Below are positions 16,914-24,440 of a DNA stretch of 64,000 bases, piece after piece. Position 1 is the first letter of the stretch, and each line of letters starts with the position of its first letter. The notes under the pieces were generated by a model that worked only from the letters and a program-made list of their open reading frames with translations, had not been told where the DNA came from and did not search any database. A program made the position numbers and the translations under genes. The stretch comes from JAPOXK01 sp965220315 (GTDB lineage: Bacteria; Chloroflexota; Dehalococcoidia; Bin125): positions 372,001-436,000 of the forward strand of contig CBDCPP010000001.1 of NCBI GenBank assembly GCA_965220315.1, read 5' to 3'.

Positions 16914-17843
16914 CTAGCCCTCACCCGCCGCCGCGACCGCAGCGGCGATGATAGCTTCGGCCGGGAAGGCCGAAACGAGGACGCCGTTCACGAAGATCGT
17001 GGGGGTGCCGCGGACACCGTACTCCGCCGCGATCGCCCCATCTTCCATGATCCGTGAGAGGTGCCTCTCACTCTGCAGGCAGGTGGCAAACACGCTCGTG
17101 TCCAGTTCGAGATCGGCCGCGATCTGCAGGAGATGATCGTCCATCGACACACTACCTCGGCGTCGTTCAAAGTTCTGGTCGTGGAAAGGCCAGAACGCTC
17201 CCTGATCCGCCGCGCACTCCGTCGCTAGAGCGGCCCGCAAGCTGTTCTCGCCGAAGCGGATCTGATGCCGGTAGGTGAGCTTGGCGACGCCGGTTCGGAC
17301 GAGCTTCTCAAATAGGACCGGCTCAACCTGAGCCGCCCAATTCTTACAAGCTCCTCACTGGAAGTCGCTGAAATCGATGATCTCGACCGTGGCTTCCTCG
17401 AAACCAATCGTATTGCGGTGGACGGGCACGCCGTCGTGGAGAGCAGTAACCGCTGGCTGCACAGCAGGCTCCTCGGGCGGTGCAAGCGCCTCGGTCGCTT
17501 CTTCTTCCTCGAGTTCGGCATCTTCCGAACGCGGCATGTCTGCTTGAGGCTCAGAAGTATCCATCTCATAGGCATCCACCGAGCTGGACGCAGGGGTCTC
17601 CACCACGGCCGACGCACCCGGATCCCCATCCGTCACGGCCGGCGTATCCGGATCCTCAGCCGTCACGGCCGGCGTACCCGGATCCTCAGCCGCTACAGCC
17701 GGCGCACCCGGATCCTCAGCCGTCACGGCCGACGCGCCCGGCTCCTCAGCACCGCCGCCACAGGCCGTCACAATGAAGACCGCGAGAGCAACGCAAGATC
17801 CGAGTAGGATCATCTTGAGTTCAGAGGGCAGGTGATCACGCAT
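16914..17843 (-). CDS. predicted DsbA-like thioredoxin-fold selenoprotein lipoprotein with in-frame UGA (U-G-A-C)
   Basis: The frame from complement 17843 to 16914 encodes 309 residues if the UGA at complement 17355-17357 is read as selenocysteine (residue 163). Residues 1-29 form a signal with lipobox IVTAC; residues about 30-80 are Ala/Pro/Glu/Asp repeats; an acidic linker follows. The DsbA/thioredoxin fold starts at VEIIDFSDFQ, is interrupted by UGA, and continues GACKNWAAQVEPVLFEKLV. Homologues have Cys-x-x-Cys here, so the UGA replaces exactly the first, nucleophilic Cys (U163-G-A-C166). The rest of the fold is intact: TYRHQIRFGENS, the helical insert with DQGAFWPFHDQNF, and the cis-Pro loop GVRGTPTIFVNG. 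A well-formed SECIS-like hairpin follows the UGA. Alternatives are a nonsense mutation or a sequencing error (TGT/TGC to TGA). The exact start is uncertain (ATG 17811-17813 also possible). No sel genes lie in the window. Confidence 0.8.
17301..17354 (-). promoter_or_regulatory. SECIS-like stem-loop directly after the in-frame UGA
   Basis: Starting one base after the UGA the minus strand folds as: lower stem GAGCTT with AAGCTC (6 bp), internal loop GTAAG/TGAG, middle stem AATTGG with CCTATT (5 pairs and one T-T mismatch), then upper stem CGGCTCA with TGAGCCG (7 bp) capped by the loop GGT. The loop begins 26 bases after the UGA and its first two bases are G, as in bacterial SECIS elements, where SelB reads a GGU-type apical loop. 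The sequence is also coding, as bacterial SECIS elements are. Confidence 0.72.
17590..17750 (-). repeat. 30-bp tandem repeat encoding a decapeptide linker
   Basis: About five imperfect copies of a 30-base unit lie inside the selenoprotein gene and encode decapeptides of the form V-T-A-E-D-P-G-x-P-A. Each plus-strand unit contains GGATCCTCAGCCG or a close variant. The repeat makes a flexible acidic tether between the lipid anchor and the thioredoxin domain. Copy number may vary between strains. Confidence 0.8.
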
Positions 17844-18258
17844 CACGGAATCACTATATCCCAATCCCAGATACCCCACGCGCAATCGGCGATTGTGTCC
17901 ACGGCACCACCCTGATATGGAATATGGAACCGCCGAGTGCTGAAGATGGCCAAGGCCCGCGACCAGATTGGGCAATCTCGAGCCGGCGCTTCCCACCCAG
18001 AAAAGCACTGCTCCTTGATGCCTACGGAGGCGCTGACAAGAGCGCCCTCGTCGGCAATGCAACGCAGACATACCTCGCGCCTTCCGGTATCCACCATGCC
18101 ACGGACACGAAGGTCGCCTATCGTCTACAGGGTGCAGGGTGCGCGGGACTTCGGCTTACTCGGCAACACACGGCGGTCTCAAACCAGGGAGTACGGGAGG
18201 GTACCGGCATCTGCAAAGTCTTCCACAGCAACCTGCCCACCGCTGCGGTAGGTAAACG

Positions 18259-19488
18259 ATGAGTGGCGTGCTGAGCGGCCTCCGCGTGATCGAAGGTTCC
18301 GCCTTCGTCGCCGCACCCAGTGCCGGCATGACGCTGGCGCAGCTCGGCGCCGACGTGATCCGCTTCGACCCCTTAGGCGGAGGGTTGGACTACCGCCGCT
18401 GGCCGCTCGGCGAACGCGGCGCAAGTCTGTACTGGGCAGGCCTCAACAAGGGCAAGCGCTCGATCGCTCTCGACCTGCGCCGCCCCGCCGGCCGAGAGCT
18501 TGCGACCACCCTAATCACGGCGTCCGGCGCCGACGCCGGCCTCTTCCTCACGAACTTCCCTGCAAGCGGATGGCTCGACTATGAGGTACTGCGCGCACGC
18601 CGACCGGACCTGATCATGGTCAACATCCAGGGCAACCCAGACGGATCGTCGGAGGTCGACTATACGGTCAACCCAGCCACGGGCTTACCGGCTCTCACCG
18701 GTCCAGCCGACGATCCCCGCCCGGTCAACCACGTGCTGCCCGCTTGGGACCTCTTGACCGGACAAGCAGCCGTGGTGGGTCTGCTCTCCGCCGAGCGGCA
18801 TCGGCGGCAGACTGGCGAAGGGCAATTGGTGCAAATCGCCCTCTCCGATATCGCGCTGGGTGCGATGGGTAACCTCGGATTCCTGGCCGAGCACGAAGCC
18901 TCGGCCGAGATGCGACCCCGCTACGGCAACGACCTCTACGGCGCTTTCGGCCGCGACTTCGCGACCAAAGACGGCAGACGGGTAATGGTGGTCGCGATCA
19001 CGCCGCGGCAGTGGGATGCGCTGGTACGGGTCACGGGCATTGAGGAAAGCGCCGCCGCGATTGAGCGCGACTGTAACCTCGATCTGAACGATGCCGGCGA
19101 TCGCTTTCGCGCGACAGACGCCATCGCCGACCTGCTCGCGCCCTGGTGTGCCACTCGCACGCTGCCAGAGGTGCGACGAGCGTTCAAGGAGGGCGGCGTG
19201 GCTTGGGGCCCCTATCAGACGATCCTCCAGCTTCTCGCCGGCGATCCCCGTTGCTCCATCGAGAACCCGATGTTCGATCTGGTTGACCAGCCCGGCATCG
19301 GGCCGACGCTCACGCCTGGCTCCCCTCTAACATGGAGCGGGACACCCCGCTCCGCGCCCGCTCCCGCCCCGAAGCTCGGCGCGGATACCGGTGCGATCCT
19401 GCGCGAAGTGCTGCAGTTGAGCGACTCAGCAGTGCGCCGCCTGTACGACGAAGGCGTGGTCGCCGGAAGCGACCCTAATAACGGCTAA
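18259..19488 (+). CDS. CaiB/BaiF (family III) CoA-transferase
   Basis: A 409-residue family III CoA-transferase. It opens with the family-typical LSGLRVIEGSAFVAAPSAGMTLAQLGADVIRFDPLGGG, followed by SLYWAGLNKGKRSIALDLRRPAGRE near 55-80 and DLIMVNIQGNPDG near 117. The catalytic Asp of the family normally sits in a D-x-x-TGL context; here VNPATGLPALTGPADDPRPVNHVLPAWDLLTG covers that region, and the Asp in AWDLLTG is the probable equivalent of the D-x-x-x-G block. These enzymes move CoA between carboxylic acids. The next gene starts at TAATG, overlapping this stop, so the pair forms an operon handling an acyl-CoA. Confidence 0.9.
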   Translation: MSGVLSGLRVIEGSAFVAAPSAGMTLAQLGADVIRFDPLGGGLDYRRWPLGERGASLYWAGLNKGKRSIALDLRRPAGRELATTLITASGADAGLFLTNFPASGWLDYEVLRARRPDLIMVNIQGNPDGSSEVDYTVNPATGLPALTGPADDPRPVNHVLPAWDLLTGQAAVVGLLSAERHRRQTGEGQLVQIALSDIALGAMGNLGFLAEHEASAEMRPRYGNDLYGAFGRDFATKDGRRVMVVAITPRQWDALVRVTGIEESAAAIERDCNLDLNDAGDRFRATDAIADLLAPWCATRTLPEVRRAFKEGGVAWGPYQTILQLLAGDPRCSIENPMFDLVDQPGIGPTLTPGSPLTWSGTPRSAPAPAPKLGADTGAILREVLQLSDSAVRRLYDEGVVAGSDPNNG

Positions 19489-20360
19489 TGGTCGGCGACG
19501 ACCGCAAGGAGAACGGCGCCATCGACTACCGAGAGTGGATCGGCCGGGAGTGCGTAGAGCACGACACCGTCACGCTGCAGCCGGTCCACCGTCTCCTTGC
19601 CACGCTCGACGACGCGGACACCCAGCTCGGCCTCGGTGATCCGCTACCGCCGCTGTGGCACTGGCTGTTCTTCCTTCCCAACGCGCAGCAGTGGGAACTG
19701 GGAACGGACGGGCACCCACCTCGTGGTGGCTTCATGCCGCCCATCTCGCTGCCGCGACGAATGTGGGCGGGCGGGCGCCTCCGCTTCCACCGATCCATCC
19801 CCATCGGAGCGCAACTGCGGCGGCGAGGTCGTGTTTCGGACATCGTCGAGAAGACGGGGCGGACGGGGCCACTCGTCTTCGCGACGGTCGATTACCAGCT
19901 TCTCGACGGCAGCGATCTGTGCATTGAGGAACGCCACGACATTGTCTATCGCGAGCTCGGCCCGCCGCTGGCGGCGGCGGAACCCTCGCCCGCGCTGCCG
20001 CAACCGCCGGCGGGGGCCTGGACCCGCGACGTGACGCCCGATCCACGCCTGCTCTTCCGCTACTCAGCGCTGACCTTCAACGCCCACCGCATCCACTACG
20101 ACCGCCCCTACACCGTGGAGCAGGAAGGCTACCCCGGTCTCATCGTCCACGGCCCTCTTGTCGCCACCTTGCTCTTGGAGCTAGTCCGTCGCAACAGCGA
20201 CCGTTCCGTCGCGCAGTTCGACTACCGAGCCAAGGCACCGATCTTCGATGCGCATCCCTTTCGGGTGATGGGAGTTCCCCAAGCACAAGACCGTGTCGAG
20301 TTGAGCGCGTTCCGCTGCGATGGCAAGGTGGCGATGTCGGCGGAGGCGCTCCTCCACTAG
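19488..20360 (+). CDS. MaoC-like hydratase, mesaconyl-C4-CoA hydratase-like
   Basis: A 290-residue double-hotdog protein of the MaoC/FAS1 dehydratase group, closest in layout to mesaconyl-C4-CoA hydratase. Signatures are PLWHWLFFLPNAQQWELGTDGHPPRGGFMPPISLPRRMWAGGRLRFH near residue 50-97 and, in the second half, LFRYSALTFNAHRIHYDRPYTVEQEGYPGLIVHGPLVATLLLELV near 190-232. The latter carries the N-x-H-x-I-H-x-D hydratase motif with catalytic Asp/His. It hydrates or dehydrates a CoA thioester, plausibly the one made by the CoA-transferase directly upstream, whose stop codon overlaps this start. Confidence 0.86.
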   Translation: MVGDDRKENGAIDYREWIGRECVEHDTVTLQPVHRLLATLDDADTQLGLGDPLPPLWHWLFFLPNAQQWELGTDGHPPRGGFMPPISLPRRMWAGGRLRFHRSIPIGAQLRRRGRVSDIVEKTGRTGPLVFATVDYQLLDGSDLCIEERHDIVYRELGPPLAAAEPSPALPQPPAGAWTRDVTPDPRLLFRYSALTFNAHRIHYDRPYTVEQEGYPGLIVHGPLVATLLLELVRRNSDRSVAQFDYRAKAPIFDAHPFRVMGVPQAQDRVELSAFRCDGKVAMSAEALLH

Positions 20361-20466
20361 AGGGACCGCGGGCGGGCACACGCGGCGCTAACCCCAACAG
20401 GCGACCACAGCGCGTCGCTCGGCTAGCCTAAAGGAGATAGATCTCGGCCTAGAGAGAGGATGCGCA

Positions 20467-21156
20467 GTGCCGGCGGCCGGCATCCCGGAGATCGTCATCG
20501 ATCGACTGCCGCTGTACGTGCGGGCGTTGGCGCTGCTTGCGACCAACGGCCAGGAGATCATCAGCTCCAAGGAGTTGGGCGAAGAGCTCGGCGTGACGCC
20601 GGCTCAAATCCGAAAGGACCTCTCCTACTTCGGCCGTTTCGGCAAACAGGGCAGCGGCTACAACGTCGCCCAACTGCTCGGCGAACTACGAGAGGTTCTA
20701 GGGCTCAGGCAACACTGGTCCATGGCGCTCCTCGGCGTCGGGCGCTTGGGACGGGCCATCCTGAGCTACGGCGGCTTCGGCTCCCAACAGCTGCACGTCG
20801 CCAAGGCCTTCGACTCAGACCCGACGGTCATTGGGACGGAGATCGGTGGCGTCGTGGTGGAGGACACCAGGAACGTCGCGGCGAGCCTAGAGGCTCTGCC
20901 CATCGAGATCGCCATCGTCGCCGTGCCGCCGAGTGCGGCGCAGCAAGTGATCGACGAGCTCGTCGCAGCCGGCGTCCGCGCCATCCTCAACTATGCGCCG
21001 ATCGCCGCGCATGTGCCGCCGGGCGTCCGCTGCCGCAACGTGGACCCCGTCGTTTTCCTGCACGCCATGACGTATTACCTGAAAACCGACGCCCGTAGCG
21101 GCTCCGTAGTACCCGAGGCCTCCCAGGAAGAGGCCATGCACACTTCCGAGCCATAG
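20467..21156 (+). CDS. rex: redox-sensing transcriptional repressor Rex
   Basis: A 229-residue Rex protein. The N-terminal winged helix carries RLPLYVRALALLATNGQEIISSKELGEELGVTPAQIRKDLSYFGRFGKQGSGYNV (residues about 10-65), the highly conserved DNA-binding block of the family. The Rossmann domain begins SMALLGVGRLGRAILSYGGF near residue 85 and binds NADH/NAD+. The C-terminal part with ILNYAPIAAHVPPGVRCRNVDPV completes the dimer core. In Gram-positive-type bacteria Rex represses fermentative and respiratory genes when NAD+ is high; its targets are not evident here. GTG start, with GAGAGG eight bases upstream. Confidence 0.95.
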   Translation: MPAAGIPEIVIDRLPLYVRALALLATNGQEIISSKELGEELGVTPAQIRKDLSYFGRFGKQGSGYNVAQLLGELREVLGLRQHWSMALLGVGRLGRAILSYGGFGSQQLHVAKAFDSDPTVIGTEIGGVVVEDTRNVAASLEALPIEIAIVAVPPSAAQQVIDELVAAGVRAILNYAPIAAHVPPGVRCRNVDPVVFLHAMTYYLKTDARSGSVVPEASQEEAMHTSEP

Positions 21157-21258
21157 CCCCAGGGGAGGCCCAACGATCAGGTCAACCGGTGGCACAACTA
21201 CATACGGCTGGGCTGGCTGTTGCCTCGTGACTGTTAGAGAAAGGGAAGGACGTAGGCG

Positions 21259-21702
21259 TTAGCCTTGGTCCATACCGTCTACTCTTTTCATGACTTCGTC
21301 CATATCGACATCCTCAACGTGGGTGGCGATAGTCCAGTGGTTGCCGGAAAGGTCGAGGACGCGGGCGCTGCGATCGCCATAGAACTGATCGGCGGGCTCA
21401 GCGATGGCAGTGGCGCCGGCGCTGACGGCCTGGGCGTAAACGCTGTCGACATCCTCGACGTAGAGATGTATCTGGGAATTGGTGACGGGGAAGTCGGGCA
21501 GGGCGGCGTCGGCGAGCATGAGTACGGCGCCGTCGATCTCGACCTCGGCGTGGCCGATGCCGCCCTGGGGCATGGGGAGGCGCATGCGCTCGACGGCACC
21601 GAACGCGTTCGCAAGAAAGTCGAGGAAGTCGGCGGCGGCGTTCACAATGAGATAGGGAGTGATGGCCGTGTAGCCGTCGGGGACGGGCTTGCTGTCGGAC
21701 AT
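21259..21702 (-). CDS. VOC-family (PhnB-like glyoxalase fold) protein
   Basis: A 147-residue protein of the vicinal oxygen chelate fold. It begins VPDGYTAITPYLIVNAAADFLDFLANAFGAVE, the PhnB-like opening, followed by GIGHAEVEIDGAVLMLADA near residue 50 and QIHLYVEDVDSVYAQAVSAGATAIAEPADQFYGDRSARVLDLSGNHW near 78-125. The second betaalphabeta module has the D-P-x-G-N-x-W-like end (DLSGNHWTIATHVED). Members include glyoxalases, extradiol dioxygenases and resistance proteins; activity is not predictable. It stands alone and divergent from the corrinoid operon. Confidence 0.9.
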   Translation of the reverse strand: MSDSKPVPDGYTAITPYLIVNAAADFLDFLANAFGAVERMRLPMPQGGIGHAEVEIDGAVLMLADAALPDFPVTNSQIHLYVEDVDSVYAQAVSAGATAIAEPADQFYGDRSARVLDLSGNHWTIATHVEDVDMDEVMKRVDGMDQG

Positions 21703-21811
21703 GGAGCCTCCTGGCTATCGGCCGTTGGTGGGATTCAATAGCATCGCATGCGCGAATCCAAGGCGGGAAAGAGTACGACAAGTTTGCGCCGGTGCTGCCG
21801 CCCACCCAACC

Positions 21812-21841
21812 TTGACAGCCCGCGAACCAGGACCATACGCT
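21812..21841 (+). promoter_or_regulatory. predicted sigma70-type promoter of the corrinoid operon
   Basis: A perfect TTGACA at 21812-21817 is followed after 18 bases by TACGCT (21836-21841). The cobalamin riboswitch begins just downstream, so transcription would start close to its 5' edge. The same TTGACA-N18-TACxxT layout is seen before the Trp T-box at 51174, which supports both. Confidence 0.6.
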
Positions 21842-21857
21842 CCTCACGGCTTTTTTC

Positions 21858-22080
21858 GTTCAGGTGCCCACCTAGGGAGAATAGGGAAGGCGGTGAAAAT
21901 CCGCCGCGGTAGCGCCACTGTAAGCGGGATTTGGAGCTGACGCCCACTGTCGGATATCCGATGGGAAGGGCCCAGCGTTCGACCTTCACCCGCGAGCCAG
22001 TAGACCTGCCTGGACGATGAGGTGACTGCTCTCCGCAATAGAGAGGTCCCTCGATCTCCGGGTGTGGTTCCGGATAGGTC
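21858..22080 (+). ncRNA. cobalamin (B12) riboswitch
   Basis: The leader carries the conserved core in order: GGGAAGG-CGGTGAAAATCCG (21884-21903), CGCCACTGTAAGCGGG (21912-21927), and the B12-box equivalent GCCAGTAGACCTGCC (21996-22010). These match the adenosylcobalamin riboswitch consensus. It precedes a corrinoid transporter and salvage operon, and an intrinsic terminator follows it, so binding of cobalamin should stop expression. Confidence 0.92.
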
Positions 22081-22090
22081 GAAAAATATA

Positions 22091-22120
22091 CCTCCAGCGG
22101 AGCGACGCTGGAGGTTCTTT
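22091..22120 (+). terminator. riboswitch expression platform: intrinsic terminator overlapping the Shine-Dalgarno
   Basis: CCTCCAGCG (22091-22099), loop GAGCGA, CGCTGGAGG (22106-22114) form a perfect 9-bp stem followed by TTCTTTT. The 3' arm contains GGAGG, the only ribosome site for btuC, five bases before the TTG start at 22120. The same hairpin could therefore stop transcription and hide the ribosome site. Confidence 0.8.
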
Positions 22121-23196
22121 TGCGAGCCGTTGGATTCATATCGCTCCGTGGCTATCGCCAGATAGGCGTTAGCGCCCGCCTGGCGATCGGCGTGCCGATC
22201 CTTCTGCTGCTAGTACTCGCCGTCGCCCTGGTTTCGCTGAGCCTTGGACCCGTTGACATCCCGACCAGTCACGTCGCTTGGATCGTGCTGTCGTTTTTCG
22301 GAATCGACGTCCCCGCATTCGGACGGACCGAGCAGCTGGTCATTGAGCAGATCCGGCTTCCCCGGATCATTGTTGGCGCTTCGGTCGGCATGGCCTTGGG
22401 AGTCGCGGGGGCGACGCTGCAGGGGCTGTTCCGCAACCCGATGGCCGATCCCGGGATCATCGGCGTCTCGGCCGGCGGCGCAGTGGGGGCCGTCGTCGCT
22501 ATCGCCACCGGAATGACGGGCCTTTTCTTTCTCGCACTCCCCGCATTCGCGTTCGCGGGCGCCATAGCGGCCTCGCTCTTGGTCTATGGCATCGCCGCCG
22601 TCGGCGGACACTTCTCAATGGCGACGCTCCTGCTGGCGGGCGTCGCGGTCAACGCTTTCTTCGGCGCCATCGTCTCCGCAATCATCCTCCTCCTGCCCGA
22701 TAACGAAGCGCTCCGGGAGATCCTGTTCTGGCTGGCGGGGGGGCTGGACTCCCGTGCCTGGGAGCACGTCTGGATCGCCACTCCCCTGATCGTGGGTAGC
22801 ACCGCCGTCCTCCTGCTGATGGCCCGCGACCTGAATCTGCTGATGCTGGGCGACGACGAGGCACGCTCGATGGGGGTTCGGGTGGGGCTCACGCGCGTGC
22901 TGCTTCTGACGACGGCAGCGTTGGCCACGGGCGCTGCCGTAGCGGTGAGCGGGACCATCGCCTTCGTCGGCCTAGTCATGCCACACATCCTTCGGCTGAT
23001 CCTCGGGCCCGACAATCGCGTGCTGATTCCGATGAGCGCCTTAGGGGGCGCCGTTTTCGTCATCCTGGCCGACACCGTGGCCAGGACCATCATCGAACCC
23101 GCCGAGTTTCGCGTCGGTGTGCTTACGGCATTCGTCGGCGCGCCCTTCTTCATCCTCCTGCTGATCAAGAACAAACGGCAGGTTTATTCCCTCTGA
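22120..23196 (+). CDS. btuC: corrinoid ABC transporter permease (FecCD family)
   Basis: A 358-residue FecCD-family permease with about ten membrane helices. Family blocks are IRLPRIIVGASVGMALGVAGATLQGLFRNPMADPGIIGVSAGGAVGAV near residue 78-125 and VSGTIAFVGLVMPHILRLILGPDNRVLIPMSALGGAVFVILADTVART near 270-320. It forms the channel of a cobalamin/cobinamide importer with the binding lipoprotein and ATPase that follow. The cobalamin riboswitch in front gives the substrate class. The TTG start is chosen because GGAGG in the riboswitch hairpin lies five bases before it; there is no ATG or GTG closer to the first helix. Confidence 0.93.
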   Translation: MRAVGFISLRGYRQIGVSARLAIGVPILLLLVLAVALVSLSLGPVDIPTSHVAWIVLSFFGIDVPAFGRTEQLVIEQIRLPRIIVGASVGMALGVAGATLQGLFRNPMADPGIIGVSAGGAVGAVVAIATGMTGLFFLALPAFAFAGAIAASLLVYGIAAVGGHFSMATLLLAGVAVNAFFGAIVSAIILLLPDNEALREILFWLAGGLDSRAWEHVWIATPLIVGSTAVLLLMARDLNLLMLGDDEARSMGVRVGLTRVLLLTTAALATGAAVAVSGTIAFVGLVMPHILRLILGPDNRVLIPMSALGGAVFVILADTVARTIIEPAEFRVGVLTAFVGAPFFILLLIKNKRQVYSL

Positions 23197-23222
23197 GTAA
23201 CGGCCGATCGAAAGGGACCATC

Positions 23223-24434
23223 GTGTCGATGCAACAGCTGCGTACCCCCGGAGTGCTCCTGGTTCTCTTGCTTGCGTTGGCGCTTGCGGCCTGCTCGTCG
23301 GACGAGCCAACGCTGGCTGAGCCGCCGGCGCAGACGGCCGCCGTCCCGTCCGCTGCCGAAACGGCTGAGGCGCCGGAGGAGCAAGCGGAGGCCGAGACAG
23401 GCACAGCCCTGGTGGAATCGAGCGCAGCACCTGCCGCGACACCGGAACCCACGCCGGAACCGGAACTCGAACCCGCATCGAAACCCGAACCGGAGCCTGA
23501 GCCTGCGACGAGGCCACTCGACGGCGTTCGCGGAATCGTCGACCCGACCAACTCCGGCTGGCCTCGCGAGGTTGAGGGGCTGAACGGGATCGTGAGCATT
23601 CCGGCCAAGCCGCTGCGGATCATCACCGCTTCGGTCGGTCACGACGAGATGACCCTCGCCCTTGTGCCGCCAGATCGCCTCGTTGCGGTGGGAAGCGCCA
23701 CGAAGAACGCGACGTACTCGAACGTCGCGTCGCTAGTGCAGGAAAAAGCCGAGATCTCACGTGACCCGGAAACGATCATCGCCCAGTCGCCGGACATCGT
23801 AGTCACCAGTCCCTTCTTTCCGGTGGAGGGAGTCGAGGCTCTTCAAAGAGCTGGCGTCTCCGTCGTTCAAACCGAGCTGAAACACGATCCCGAGGCGCGG
23901 ATCAACAGCATCCTCCTCATGGGATACATCTTCGGTGAGGAGGAACGCGCCATTGAGTTCGCCGATGAGGTCCAGGAGCGATACAACGCCCTCGTAGCGG
24001 TGACCAGCGCCAAGGAACCCCAGCCTCGCGTTCTTACGCTCACGCAGTACTCGGACACGCTCTGGGTCGCGGGCGGGAATTCCACCGAGGGCGGCGTCAT
24101 CACGGCGGCGGGCGGGATCAACGCCGCCGAGGAAGCCGGCATCGAAAGCAACCAGACAACCAGCCTCGAAGGAGTCATCGTCATGGCTCCAGACATCATC
24201 GTCATCCCCCAACCGGTCGAGTTTGGCGCGGAGGAGTTCCGGCAAAGTCTGTTCGAGATCGAGGCGCTGGCCGAGGTCCCCGCGATCAAGAACGGCGATA
24301 TTTACGTGGTCGAAAGCAAGCACTTCACCACGCTCTCCTACTGGAACATCCGCGGCACCGAGGACCTCGCGCGGATACTGTGGCCGGACGACTTCCCCGA
24401 ACCCCCAGCGGATACCTTCAGCTTGGCCGAGTAG
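23223..24434 (+). CDS. btuF: corrinoid ABC transporter substrate-binding lipoprotein
   Basis: A 403-residue BtuF/FepB-type binding protein. A signal ends in the lipobox LALAAC (about residue 20), then roughly 80 residues of Ala/Glu/Pro-rich, partly TPEP-repeated linker lift the binding domain from the membrane. The periplasmic-binding fold begins at VSIPAKPLRIITASVGHDEMTLAL and ends with IKNGDIYVVESKHFTTLSYWNIRGTEDLARILWPDDF. Blocks such as PEIIAQSPDIVVTSP and TLTQYSDTLWVAGGNS match the helical-backbone binding proteins for siderophores and B12. GTG start with GAAAGGG upstream. Confidence 0.9.
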   Translation: MSMQQLRTPGVLLVLLLALALAACSSDEPTLAEPPAQTAAVPSAAETAEAPEEQAEAETGTALVESSAAPAATPEPTPEPELEPASKPEPEPEPATRPLDGVRGIVDPTNSGWPREVEGLNGIVSIPAKPLRIITASVGHDEMTLALVPPDRLVAVGSATKNATYSNVASLVQEKAEISRDPETIIAQSPDIVVTSPFFPVEGVEALQRAGVSVVQTELKHDPEARINSILLMGYIFGEEERAIEFADEVQERYNALVAVTSAKEPQPRVLTLTQYSDTLWVAGGNSTEGGVITAAGGINAAEEAGIESNQTTSLEGVIVMAPDIIVIPQPVEFGAEEFRQSLFEIEALAEVPAIKNGDIYVVESKHFTTLSYWNIRGTEDLARILWPDDFPEPPADTFSLAE

Positions 24435-24440
24435 CAGACG

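Noticed and set aside
17600..17750. Possible CRISPR array because of regular 30-base repeats
   Set aside because: Repeats are contiguous without spacers, in frame, and encode a decapeptide linker.
17924..18262. 112-residue plus-strand open frame upstream of the CoA-transferase
   Set aside because: No motif, poor composition, and it overlaps the promoter side of the selenoprotein gene; judged a shadow.
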